Shown here piece by piece: positions 53,410 through 61,760 of a stretch of DNA of 64,000 bases. The stretch lies in contig JAWLCE010000002.1 in assembly GCA_041687335.1 (NCBI GenBank), forward strand, positions 62,001-126,000. The letters run 5' to 3'. How positions within the stretch are numbered: the first letter of the stretch is position 1; each line of letters begins with the position of its first letter. Source of the stretch: JAJFUE01 sp041687335. Its GTDB lineage: Bacteria; Sumerlaeota; Sumerlaeia; MVZB01. A program made the translations under genes and the position numbers. The notes beneath the pieces are model-generated. The model made no database searches and was not told the origin of the DNA. It was given only the letters and a program-made list of their open reading frames with translations.

Positions 53410-55473
53410 ATGTTCCTCATGAACCACGACCCCATGCCGCTCGCCCGCGTCTTCTTCCGCCGCCGGTTCCTCCGGGCGGCGCTGGCGGGGCTGTGGCTGC
53501 TGTCGGTCGCGTCCGCCTTCGCCCAGCTTGATTCGCGCCAGGTGCCGGTCGCCCCGCTGCGGCTGCTTCCCGACGGCGGCGAGGTCGGCGTCGAGCTCTA
53601 CCTGTTCGAGAACCGCGAGCGCTTCGACGGCGCCGAGGAGGTCAGCTTCAGCAACCGCACGATGCGCGAGTATATCCTCCAGCGCTTCGTCGGCTACGCC
53701 TATCATCCGCGCCTGCTCGACATCCGCGGCCAGATCGAGCTGGGCCTGATGCAGCAGACCGTCTCGCGCAGCGGCGGGCTCGATGACTTCGACACCGACA
53801 GCGACTGGAACGGCCTCGTCGGCAACTACGACCTGCAGCTGCATTTCCTCCGTGAGCACCCGATCTCGACGCTGCTCTTCGCCAACCGCGACCGTCGCGC
53901 CATCATCGAGATCTTCAGCGATCGCCAGCTGATTGAGAGCGAACGCATCGGCGGCATCATCGACCTCAAGCGCGGCCCGCTGCCGATGCAGCTGGCCTTC
54001 ACGCGCGCCATGATCGATGAATATGGACAGGACAGCCGCAGCCACATCCAATACGACTCGCTCGAATACAGCGTCCGCAATGAGATCCGCAACCGCATCC
54101 TCACCGAGTTCCGCTACCGCTACCAGGACTACAGCCAGCAGTTCGACGCCCGCACGCCGCTCCTGCGCATCCGCCGCGAGCTCGACTACCAGTACCACGA
54201 CGCCCAGCTCTTTAACACGATCTACCTGACCCCCGACCGCGGCAGCTACCTCAGCTCCGTCGTCCGCTTTTTCAACCAGACCGGCGACATCGACCTCGAA
54301 AACTTCTTCGCCCAGAGCCGCCTCAACCTGCGCCATACCCCCAACTTCCGCACCTATTACCTGGCCAGTCTGCTGCGCAATGAATTCGACGCCGCCCAGT
54401 CGCGCACCGTGCGCGGCGAGGTCGGCCTCGACCACCGGCTCTACCGAAGCCTCGACAGCCATCTCGACCTGCACGGCCGCCGCGTCGAGTTCGACGGCGC
54501 CACCGACACCGAGTTCGGCGTCACCGGACGGCTCGGCTATCGCAAGACCACCCCCTGGGGCATGCTCAGCGCCGGCTACTCGCGCACCCTCGACCGCATC
54601 GAGCGCGAGGGGGGCGGCATCCGCCGCGTCCTTGGCGAGGAAATCACCCTCAGCCAGTCCCTCTTCACCTTCCTCGAGCGCCCGGGCGTCATTCCCCAGA
54701 CCCTGGTGGTCCGGCTCGAGCCCCTCACCGGCATCCCCCTCATCGAGGGCTTCGACTACGAGACCCGCCTCATCGGCAACCGCCTCGAGCTGCGCGCCCT
54801 GCCCGGCGGCTCGATCCCCGAGGGCACCTCCGTCTTCGTCGACTACGATGTCCTCATCGAGGAGGTCGAGTTCCTCCAGGACAGCCAGAGCTTCAACGTG
54901 CGCCACGATTTCGAGCGCCTCGCCCGCGGCCTGGCGCTCTACTACCGTTACCAGAGCCTCACCCCGCGCGACCTCTCCGACGACCTGCTCACCGTCCTCG
55001 AGTTCTCCAGTTGGCTGACCGGCCTGCAATATCAGTGGCGCGCCCTTACCTGGACCACCGAATACGAGGATTACGACTCCAACTTCACCGGCTACAGCCA
55101 GTTCCGCAACCGCCTTGAAGGCACCCACAACATCGGCCGCGGCCTGCGCCTGGGCTGGTACGGCGCCCACATCCTGGTCGACCATGATCGCCCGATCGCC
55201 GGCGAGGACCAGGAGAACATCTCGCTGGCCGGCCTGACCCTGCGTGGCCCGCTGCGCGAGCGCGGTTGGTGGGAACTCGAAGGCCGCGCCCGCCGCGAGC
55301 AGGGCCTCATTGACGAAACCCTTCTCGGCGTGGCCTTGCGCACCGGCGTCCAGGTCCGCCGGCTGCGCATCGAGGGCGGCGGCCGCATCGAGCGTCTCGA
55401 TCGCGGCCGCTCCGAGCGCGACCGCTTCCAGCTTTTCCTGCAGCTCTCGCGCCAATTCGGCCGGCGCCGGTGA
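53410..55473 (+). CDS. Predicted outer-membrane beta-barrel, candidate porin of an electron conduit
   Basis: The 687-residue protein has a signal peptide (about 10-38, ending A-S-A-F-A-Q). The mature chain is rich in alternating polar and hydrophobic strands with aromatic girdles, for example 'YDLQLHFLREHPISTLLFANR' and 'ILTEFRYRYQDYSQQF', and ends in 'RFQLFLQLSRQFGRRR', near the usual C-terminal strand. An internal segment around 430-485 is less barrel-like. Size and strand density fit a 20-28 strand barrel. Porin-cytochrome complexes such as MtrCAB and Geobacter OmbB/OmaB use such barrels to insulate cytochromes. Homology to those families cannot be claimed by eye. Confidence 0.72.
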   Translation: MFLMNHDPMPLARVFFRRRFLRAALAGLWLLSVASAFAQLDSRQVPVAPLRLLPDGGEVGVELYLFENRERFDGAEEVSFSNRTMREYILQRFVGYAYHPRLLDIRGQIELGLMQQTVSRSGGLDDFDTDSDWNGLVGNYDLQLHFLREHPISTLLFANRDRRAIIEIFSDRQLIESERIGGIIDLKRGPLPMQLAFTRAMIDEYGQDSRSHIQYDSLEYSVRNEIRNRILTEFRYRYQDYSQQFDARTPLLRIRRELDYQYHDAQLFNTIYLTPDRGSYLSSVVRFFNQTGDIDLENFFAQSRLNLRHTPNFRTYYLASLLRNEFDAAQSRTVRGEVGLDHRLYRSLDSHLDLHGRRVEFDGATDTEFGVTGRLGYRKTTPWGMLSAGYSRTLDRIEREGGGIRRVLGEEITLSQSLFTFLERPGVIPQTLVVRLEPLTGIPLIEGFDYETRLIGNRLELRALPGGSIPEGTSVFVDYDVLIEEVEFLQDSQSFNVRHDFERLARGLALYYRYQSLTPRDLSDDLLTVLEFSSWLTGLQYQWRALTWTTEYEDYDSNFTGYSQFRNRLEGTHNIGRGLRLGWYGAHILVDHDRPIAGEDQENISLAGLTLRGPLRERGWWELEGRARREQGLIDETLLGVALRTGVQVRRLRIEGGGRIERLDRGRSERDRFQLFLQLSRQFGRRR

Positions 55474-55491
55474 AGGAAACGGGATGAAACC

Positions 55492-56565
55492 ATGATGCCG
55501 ACGAAGCACAGCTCCTTTCGCTCAAACGCCCGCCGACGGGTTCTGCTGCTTGGCCTGCCGCTGCTGCTGGTCGCCATCGCCGCCTGCAGTCGCGGCCAGG
55601 TCCCCTTCCTCACACAAGGCCACGACCCCGCCTACGTCTGGCCCCCGCCCCCCGAGCCCCCACGCCTCGGCTTCGTCCTCGCCGCCAGCGATCACCGCGC
55701 CCTCTTCCGCGAGGCCGGCGGTCTGGCGGCGCTGGGGCGTTGGCTGGCCGGCCCGACCGATTCCGCCATGGTCCGCCCCTTCGCGCTCGCGCTGCATCCC
55801 GCCGGTGGACTGCTCGTCGCCGACCCCGGCCGCCAGCGAGTCCACTTCTACGACTGGGCCCGCCGCCGCTACCTCGCGCTCGAGGGCGCCCCTGCCGCAC
55901 CGCTGTCCTCCCCCGTCGGCGTCGCCGCCCTGCCCGACGGCCGCATCCTCGTCAGCGATTCCCGCTTGGAACGCGTGCTGGCCTTCGACGCCGACGGCAA
56001 GCCCCTCGGCGATTTCTGCCCCCCCGGCACCCTCGCCCGTCCCGCCGGCCTCGCCGTCGCTGCCGGCGCCGTCTTCATTGCCGATGTGCTCCACCACCGC
56101 ATCGCCGTCTTCGACCTGCAGGGCCGCCCCCTGCGCCAGTTCGGCCGCCGCGGCGACGCCCCCGGCGAGTTCAACTACCCCACCCACCTCGCCGCCGCCC
56201 CCGACGGCCGCCTGCTGGTGGCCGACTCGATGAACTTCCGCCTCCAGTTGCTCTCCCCCGAGGGCGCCCCCCTGGCCGAGGCCGGCGGTCTCGGCAGCGC
56301 CCCCGGCCGCTTTGCCAATCCCAAGGGCGTTGCCCTCGATCGCCACGGCCGCATCTACGCCATCGAGGGCCTCCACGACGTCCTGCAAATCTTTGACGAC
56401 CAGGGGCGGCTGCTGCTCAACGTCGGCGCACCCGGCCAGGGCCCCGGCGAATTCTGGCTCCCCGCCGGCCTCTGCCTCGACGCCGCCACCGGCCGCCTCT
56501 ACGTTGCCGACAGCTACAACGGCCGCGTCCAAATTTTTCAGCTGCTCCCGGAGGTGGCGCCATGA
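55492..56565 (+). CDS. NHL-repeat beta-propeller lipoprotein (second copy)
   Basis: This 357-residue protein has a good lipobox (I-A-A-C, Cys32) after its signal segment. The mature part is a six-bladed NHL-type propeller: 'GGLLVADPGRQRVHFYD', 'DGRILVSDSRLERVLAFDADG', 'AVFIADVLHHRIAVFDLQG', 'DGRLLVADSMNFRLQLLSPEG', 'HGRIYAIEGLHDVLQIFDDQG' and 'TGRLYVADSYNGRVQIF'. It is a distant paralogue of the NHL lipoprotein at 47285. The two copies flank the barrel and the large cytochromes, which suggests structural or assembly roles. It overlaps the next gene by four bases. Confidence 0.82.
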   Translation: MMPTKHSSFRSNARRRVLLLGLPLLLVAIAACSRGQVPFLTQGHDPAYVWPPPPEPPRLGFVLAASDHRALFREAGGLAALGRWLAGPTDSAMVRPFALALHPAGGLLVADPGRQRVHFYDWARRRYLALEGAPAAPLSSPVGVAALPDGRILVSDSRLERVLAFDADGKPLGDFCPPGTLARPAGLAVAAGAVFIADVLHHRIAVFDLQGRPLRQFGRRGDAPGEFNYPTHLAAAPDGRLLVADSMNFRLQLLSPEGAPLAEAGGLGSAPGRFANPKGVALDRHGRIYAIEGLHDVLQIFDDQGRLLLNVGAPGQGPGEFWLPAGLCLDAATGRLYVADSYNGRVQIFQLLPEVAP

Positions 56566-58289
56566 CGACGCTTTTTCTTTTATTCGGCTCCCGGCGCCCC
56601 ATCATCAGCTCGCTGCTGGCCCTTGCACTCAGCTCCCTCCTCAGCGCCGCCGCCCCCGGCCAGGGCATTATTTCCAGCAGCCACAACCTCTCCGCCAGCG
56701 GTCCCGGCCCCGTGCGCGCCACCGCCGAAAGCCAGATCTGCGTCTTCTGCCACACCCCCCATGGCGGCCGCTCACAGGCCCCCCTTTGGAACCGCCACGA
56801 TTCCCAGGCCGCCTACATCCCCTACAACAGCCCCTCCCTGCTCGCAAGCCCCGGCCAGCCCACCGGCGCCTCCAAGCTCTGCCTGAGCTGCCACGACGGC
56901 ACCGTCGCCATGGGCGACCTGGTCAGCGGCCCCTCCGTCGCCTTCGCCGGCTCCCCGACGATGCCCCCCGGCCGCGGCTTGATCGGCACCGATCTGCGCG
57001 ACGACCACCCGATCTCCTTCAATTTCTATGAGTCACTGGCCCAGGCGGGCGGGCGCATCGCTTCCCCTGCCGGCTGGGACCCCCGCGTCCGCCTCGACCA
57101 GAATTCGATGCTCCAGTGCACCACCTGCCACGATCCCCACAACGACCAGTGGGGCCGTTTCCTCGTCATGCCCAATCAGGAGTCCGCCCTCTGCCGCCAG
57201 TGCCACCAGTATCCACTCTTCGCCCTCACCCCCCACGCCGACTCCACCCAACGCTGGAACGGCGCCGGCGTCGACCCCTGGCCCCACACCGACTACCCCG
57301 ACGTCCGCGCCAACGCCTGCCTCAACTGCCACCGCAGCCACCACGCCCCCGGCGCCGAAACCCTGCTCAGCAGCGCCCGCGAGGAAGAGGTCTGCTTCAC
57401 CTGCCACAACGGCAACGTCGCCTCCTACAACCTGGAGGCGGTCTTCCAGAAGTTCTCCGCCCACCCCGTCGCCCGCCAGAGCGGCGTCCACCAGTCCGGC
57501 GAGAGCCCCTTGGCCGCCTACGACCACGTCGAATGCGCCGACTGCCACAACCCCCATCGCGCGCGCCGCTCACCGGCCCAGCCCCCGCTGGTCATGGGCG
57601 CCCTCGAGGGCGTCAGCGGCATCGACATCGCCGGCTCCCCCCTGGCCGAGGCCCGTTACGAATATGAGGTCTGCTTCAAGTGCCACGCCCGCGAAGAGGC
57701 CCCCGCCTTCGCTGCCATCGAACGCCAGGTCCAGTCCTTCAACCTGCGCCGCGAGTTCTCCCCCTCCAGCCCCTCCTTCCACCCCGTCGCCGTCCCCGGC
57801 CGCAACCCCGACGTCCCCAGCCTGCTCCCGCCGCTCAACGAGGCCTCGATGATCTACTGCGGCGACTGCCACGGTCACGACGGCGAGGCCCCCCAGCTCA
57901 TCGGATCGGCCGGCCCCCACGGCTCCAGTTTCCCCACCCTGCTCAAGCGCCAGTACCGCACGGGCGACGAGGTCGCCGAGAGCCCCACCGCCTATGCACT
58001 CTGCTACGGCTGCCACAGCCGCGAAAGCATCCTCGCCAACCAGAGCTTTCCCGCCCACAGCCGACACATCCAGCAGCAGCGCGTCTCCTGCGCCGTCTGC
58101 CACGACCCCCACGGCATCGACCAGGTCCGCGGCTCCGCCCTCAATAACGCCCACCTGATCAACTTTGACCTGTCGGTGGTCCGCCCCGACCCCGCCAGCG
58201 GCCGCCTCGAATACCGCTCCCTGGGCCCCCGCGCCGGCGAGTGTTTCCTCAGCTGCCACGGATCGGTCCACAACCCGCGCAGCTACTAG
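56562..58289 (+). CDS. Exported dodecahaem cytochrome c (11 CxxCH + 1 CX3CH)
   Basis: The 575-residue protein has a signal segment (about 12-34). Motifs run CVFCH, CLSCH, CTTCH, CRQCH, CLNCH, CFTCH, CADCH, CFKCH, CGDCH, CYGCH, CAVCH and a final C-F-L-S-C-H. The first third is homologous to the tetrahaem protein at 46455 ('QICVFCHTPHG', 'KLCLSCHDGTVA'). Long non-haem loops separate the central motifs, more like surface or filament cytochromes than compact carriers. It ends the operon. No lipobox is present, so it is either periplasmic or secreted. Confidence 0.86.
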   Translation: MTTLFLLFGSRRPIISSLLALALSSLLSAAAPGQGIISSSHNLSASGPGPVRATAESQICVFCHTPHGGRSQAPLWNRHDSQAAYIPYNSPSLLASPGQPTGASKLCLSCHDGTVAMGDLVSGPSVAFAGSPTMPPGRGLIGTDLRDDHPISFNFYESLAQAGGRIASPAGWDPRVRLDQNSMLQCTTCHDPHNDQWGRFLVMPNQESALCRQCHQYPLFALTPHADSTQRWNGAGVDPWPHTDYPDVRANACLNCHRSHHAPGAETLLSSAREEEVCFTCHNGNVASYNLEAVFQKFSAHPVARQSGVHQSGESPLAAYDHVECADCHNPHRARRSPAQPPLVMGALEGVSGIDIAGSPLAEARYEYEVCFKCHAREEAPAFAAIERQVQSFNLRREFSPSSPSFHPVAVPGRNPDVPSLLPPLNEASMIYCGDCHGHDGEAPQLIGSAGPHGSSFPTLLKRQYRTGDEVAESPTAYALCYGCHSRESILANQSFPAHSRHIQQQRVSCAVCHDPHGIDQVRGSALNNAHLINFDLSVVRPDPASGRLEYRSLGPRAGECFLSCHGSVHNPRSY

Positions 58290-58359
58290 CCGGCCACCCC
58301 TCGCGATTTGATTTGAAACTGCCCAGACCCGCTCGCGAGTCTCGCGCGCGATGAATGAC

Positions 58360-58560
58360 CGGCGCGCATCGCCGACTCGCCGGCTCCGCCGCGCACCAAG
58401 GGCACCGCCAGCGCCGTCGACCAGACCTACCTGACCACCCCCATCGCCTATGTCAGCGCCACGTCCTCGCAAACGAGGCCCGCGGCGAGGCCGGCAACTA
58501 CGGCTTCACCGCCGCGGGCAAAACTCGAAGAAGCTTTCTCACATCCCGCCGCTGGGAGGG
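58360..58560 (+). pseudogene. Remnant of a pseudopilin-type gene
   Basis: Two adjacent frames together encode the C-terminal hallmark of large pseudopilin-like proteins: 'TYLTTPIAYVSA' in one frame (from about 58420) and, after a frameshift near 58457, 'LANEARGEAGNYGFTAAG' in another. The phrase L-T-T-P-I-A-Y is typical of prepilin-type proteins in PVC-like genomes. There is no start, no GFTLVE segment and no ribosome binding site. The rest of the gap (58290-58601) shows nothing else I recognise. Confidence 0.4.
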
Positions 58561-58601
58561 AGCAACTCAGGAGCACAGACCTGGGTCCAGGCGCGCTGTC
58601 C

Positions 58602-59795
58602 TCACCCTTGCTCCGGCTCCGAATCCCCCTGCGGGGGCACCGGGGCAATCATGCTGACCCGCGTGCCTTGCCCTGGCGCGCTCTCCACTTCCATCTGGCC
58701 GCCGATGAGCAGCAACCGCTCCCGAATGCTATAGAGGCCAAATCCGCTCGCGGAACCTTTCGCCTGAACGCGTGAGGGATCGATTCCTGCGCCTTGGTCG
58801 CTCACCTCGATCCGCACATTTTTCCCGCTCCGGCCGATCTTGACCTTCGCTTGATTTGTGCCCGCATGTTTGACGATGTTAAAGAGCAACTCGCGCATGC
58901 ACTGGAATAGGAGCATGCTGACTCCCTGGGAGTCGGGCGCGACATCAGCCTCGGCCTCAACTTCAATCTTCAGGCCGTGCTTCTCACCCATCCACTCCTG
59001 CAGCCATTGCGTGGCGGCAATCATGCCGGATGTCTGCAGGATCGGCGGAGACAGGGCAACCGTGAGGGAGCGCGAGGCATTAATCGATTCATCAAGCAGG
59101 TGAACCACCTTGTCCAGCGAATCCTTGATTCCCTCTCCCGCCGCCTGCCGTCCCGCCTGTGCCAGGGCAAACTTGGCACCCACCAGAAGCTGCTGGAGGT
59201 CGTCATGGAGCAGTTGCGCCAGCTGTCTGCGCTCGCGCTGTTCAGCCTGGGTCAGCTCCAGGGCCAGGGCGCGAATCTGGGCAGTGCGTTCGAAGACGCG
59301 CCGCTCAAGCTCCTCTTTGTTTCGCAGTTGCGATTGAATCTGGTCCCGGATCTGATACTGCCGCCCGCGCGCCCGCAGGGCCGCCCGCACCGCGCTCAGC
59401 AGCGTGCTGATGCGCACCGGCAATTCCAGCAGCGAAATATTTCCCAAGACCGCAGTGATCGATTGAACCTGTGGCGAATCAGCCGCCCCGCCGCGTGTCA
59501 GCATCACAACCGGTAAATCCGCCCAGGCCGGCTGCAGGCGGATCGCCTCCGCCAAACGGTTGGAACCTTCAGCATGAAGAACGTTTTCGGCCACCAGCAG
59601 ACATCCCGCCCCCAAGGGCAGCTCGCGCAAAAGCTCATCCAAGCCGGCGCACCCCGTGCAGTCTAGGCCTGCCTTAACCAGCAACGTTCGACTCAATTCT
59701 GTGTCGCGCGCGGATGGCGTCAACAGCAGGACCCGCCTCTCCTCGGGCAACCGTTCCGCCATGATGGCTTGATGCTCAATTTTTGGTTGGTTCAT
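58602..59795 (-). CDS. Histidine kinase (HisKA_3 type) with degenerate receiver domain
   Basis: The 397-residue protein has an N-terminal receiver-like domain (about 20-135). Its phospho-acceptor position reads V-A-E-N with no aspartate, and the conserved Lys is replaced (L-L-E-L-P-V), so it is a pseudo-receiver. A coiled coil (about 150-190) leads to the HisKA_3 dimerisation motif L-L-H-D-D-L-Q-Q with His197, then an ATPase domain with 'ELLFNIVKHAG', 'VSDQGAGID' and 'GFGLYSIRERL'. The NarL/DesK-type kinase usually pairs with a LuxR-type regulator, none of which is visible here. Its start overlaps the stop of the KaiC-like gene, so the two are translationally coupled. Confidence 0.87.
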   Translation of the reverse strand: MNQPKIEHQAIMAERLPEERRVLLLTPSARDTELSRTLLVKAGLDCTGCAGLDELLRELPLGAGCLLVAENVLHAEGSNRLAEAIRLQPAWADLPVVMLTRGGAADSPQVQSITAVLGNISLLELPVRISTLLSAVRAALRARGRQYQIRDQIQSQLRNKEELERRVFERTAQIRALALELTQAEQRERRQLAQLLHDDLQQLLVGAKFALAQAGRQAAGEGIKDSLDKVVHLLDESINASRSLTVALSPPILQTSGMIAATQWLQEWMGEKHGLKIEVEAEADVAPDSQGVSMLLFQCMRELLFNIVKHAGTNQAKVKIGRSGKNVRIEVSDQGAGIDPSRVQAKGSASGFGLYSIRERLLLIGGQMEVESAPGQGTRVSMIAPVPPQGDSEPEQG

Positions 59796-61261
59796 GAAAG
59801 TCCGGGCATCCCGGGCAGAATCCCGGCAAAATTTGGCATTGCATCTTCGATGGAGAGCCCCATTGAGCTGAGCTGCAACTCGTGGATGGTCCGTTCGTGG
59901 CGGCCGGTGCGTTTCTTCACCACCGAGATCGCCCGGCGCAGCTCACCACCCGATTCAAAGTAGCGCAACATGATGATCGCGTCGGCAAGATAGCTCGCAT
60001 TGACCGCGCCCTGCACGGCAGGACTCAGCAGCCCATGCTGTTCCAGCAGCAGCAACGTCATCACGCCCTGCTGGCCCAGGTAGCTGAGCATCTCATGCAG
60101 GTGCAGGACCATGAAGCGCTCTTCAGACATGGCATTCATGTATCCGTTAAGGCTGTCGAGCACGATCAGCCGGACGCCGAGCTTTTCCACGGCATGCCGG
60201 ATGGCATGGCTGAATTCTCCCGGTGAGAGTTCGGCCGGGTCAACCTGCTGCAGGATGATGCGTCCATCGGCCACGGGTTCCGCAATATTCATTCCCAAGC
60301 CCGCGCAACGGGCCAGGTAGGTGGCGCGGCTCTCATCGAAGGTGAAGATGGCGGATTTTTCACCCCGGCCAGCCGCGCTGAAAGCAAACAAAGTCGCGAT
60401 TGAAGACTTGCCGCTGCCTGCCGGGCCTGTGAGCAGGGAACTGAGCCCCCGCTCCAGACCGCCCCCAAGCAGATGATCCAACCGGGCCAGTCCACTGCTC
60501 ACCGGCGCACGCTCAAAATCTCCCGGATGCTCGGTGGCGATCAGACGCGGGAAGACGGTCACCCCCCCCCGCACAATCTTGAAATCATGATAGCCACCCC
60601 TGAAGCGCGTTCCGCGAACCTTGAGCACCCGCAAGCGGCGCCGCTCGTCGCCATACTCGGGAGCCAGATGCTCCAGCGAGATCACCCCATGCACGATGCT
60701 GCGCAGCTGCAGATCTGGATTCCTGTTGGTGTTCTCGTCGAGCAGCAAAACGGTGCATCCGCGTTCCATGAAAAAATACTTCAGCGCCAGAATCTGGCGC
60801 CGGTAGCGCAGCGCATCCTGGGCCATCAGGCGCAGGTCGGAGAGCGAGTCGAAGACGATGCGGACCGGCTTGGTTCGCTCCACCTCGGCCATCACCGCGC
60901 GGGTGATCTGGCCCAGTTCGACCTCGGCCGGGTGAAACATGACATACTGAGAATCGGGTTCGACGGCTTCAAGATTGACCAAGTCGTAAAGGTTGAGATT
61001 CTTCAGTGCCCAGCCGTGGGAGGACGCCGAGTCGCGCAATTCCTGGCTGCTCTCGGCCAGCGTCACGAAAAGCCCCGGCTCGCCGATGTCAAGACCCTCG
61101 AGCAGGAATTGCAATCCAATCGTGGTCTTGCCGGTCCCGGGCTCACCTTCGATCAGATACATGCGGCGGGGTGTCAAGCCACCGCCGAGGATGTCATCGA
61201 GCCCCGAAATCCCCATTTGCATCCGCCGGGGCCGCCCTTGGTCTTCTGTTGCGCCAGTCAT
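59792..61261 (-). CDS. KaiC-like double-domain ATPase
   Basis: The 489-residue protein has two RecA/KaiC domains with Walker A GEPGTGKTT (39-47) and GPAGSGKSS (279-287). In domain 1 the glutamate pair of KaiC is Ala69-Glu70; in domain 2 it is Asp309-Glu310. The cyanobacterial Ser431/Thr432 phosphorylation site aligns with Ser423-Tyr424, so one site may be kept. Such KaiC homologues outside cyanobacteria occur with sensor kinases and may control stress or timing without KaiA/KaiB; neither is seen here. The coupled kinase gene downstream is the likely partner. Confidence 0.85.
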   Translation of the reverse strand: MTGATEDQGRPRRMQMGISGLDDILGGGLTPRRMYLIEGEPGTGKTTIGLQFLLEGLDIGEPGLFVTLAESSQELRDSASSHGWALKNLNLYDLVNLEAVEPDSQYVMFHPAEVELGQITRAVMAEVERTKPVRIVFDSLSDLRLMAQDALRYRRQILALKYFFMERGCTVLLLDENTNRNPDLQLRSIVHGVISLEHLAPEYGDERRRLRVLKVRGTRFRGGYHDFKIVRGGVTVFPRLIATEHPGDFERAPVSSGLARLDHLLGGGLERGLSSLLTGPAGSGKSSIATLFAFSAAGRGEKSAIFTFDESRATYLARCAGLGMNIAEPVADGRIILQQVDPAELSPGEFSHAIRHAVEKLGVRLIVLDSLNGYMNAMSEERFMVLHLHEMLSYLGQQGVMTLLLLEQHGLLSPAVQGAVNASYLADAIIMLRYFESGGELRRAISVVKKRTGRHERTIHELQLSSMGLSIEDAMPNFAGILPGMPGLS

Positions 61262-61524
61262 GCAACGCCTTACCCTTCGGCGGGAGCTTTCCCGCGGATA
61301 TGGCCCCAGGCATCGTCCCGCCTCGAGCCGAAATGTAATTATACGCGTCTGTCACTTACAAACCAAGCCGCTGCAGCCTTTACATGAAAACATCGGCGCT
61401 CGCCCATGCGCGGGAGTGGCGACATGGGCAAAAGGTTGCCTGGATATGATTTCATTTCTGGCCCCCAGTGCTCTCACGGCGCCCACCGTCGCGCAGCCTC
61501 CTCACGGCCACTCATCACGGATCA
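61262..61524. other. Gap upstream of the KaiC-like gene
   Basis: About 260 bases lie between the KaiC-like start and the tRNA terminator. No coding frame with a ribosome binding site is visible. It probably holds the promoter of the KaiC-like/kinase operon; I see no clear motif. Confidence 0.4.
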
Positions 61525-61559
61525 AATCAAAAAGGCCGCAAGCAAGAGCTTGCGGCCTT
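61525..61559 (-). terminator. Rho-independent terminator of tRNA-Gln
   Basis: A perfect 12-bp stem (61532-61543 with 61548-61559) encloses a 4-nt loop. Read on the minus strand it is followed by a T-run (TTTTTGATTT). It lies ten bases beyond the tRNA end. Confidence 0.88.
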
Positions 61560-61568
61560 CTTCAAAAG

Positions 61569-61644
61569 TGGCTGGGGAGGTAGGACTCGAACCTACGAAC
61601 TCCTGATCCAGAGTCAGGCGTGTTACCAACTACACCACTCCCCA
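61569..61644 (-). tRNA. tRNA-Gln (anticodon CUG)
   Basis: The minus strand folds as a 76-nt tRNA: acceptor TGGGGAG with CTCCCCA, D arm, anticodon stem CCTGA/TCAGG with loop CTCTGGA giving anticodon CTG, T arm GTAGG-TTCGAGT-CCTAC. Discriminator G and the CCA end are encoded. Anticodon CTG reads CAG, glutamine. The U1 first base is typical of tRNA-Gln. Confidence 0.95.
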
Positions 61645-61760
61645 ATGCGAGCGGCGCCATCCCTGACGCCTCCATTATGAAATCAAATCACACTGGCCAT
61701 TGTCAAGCATGAGACGTGAAATGAATTTTCCAGCAATGAAGCATTCCGGGCGCTTCCGCA

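Noticed and set aside
53152..55509. 785-codon antisense frame over the barrel gene
   Set aside because: Strongly acidic, low-complexity Ala/Val/Glu sequence, without initiation signals; shadow of the barrel gene.
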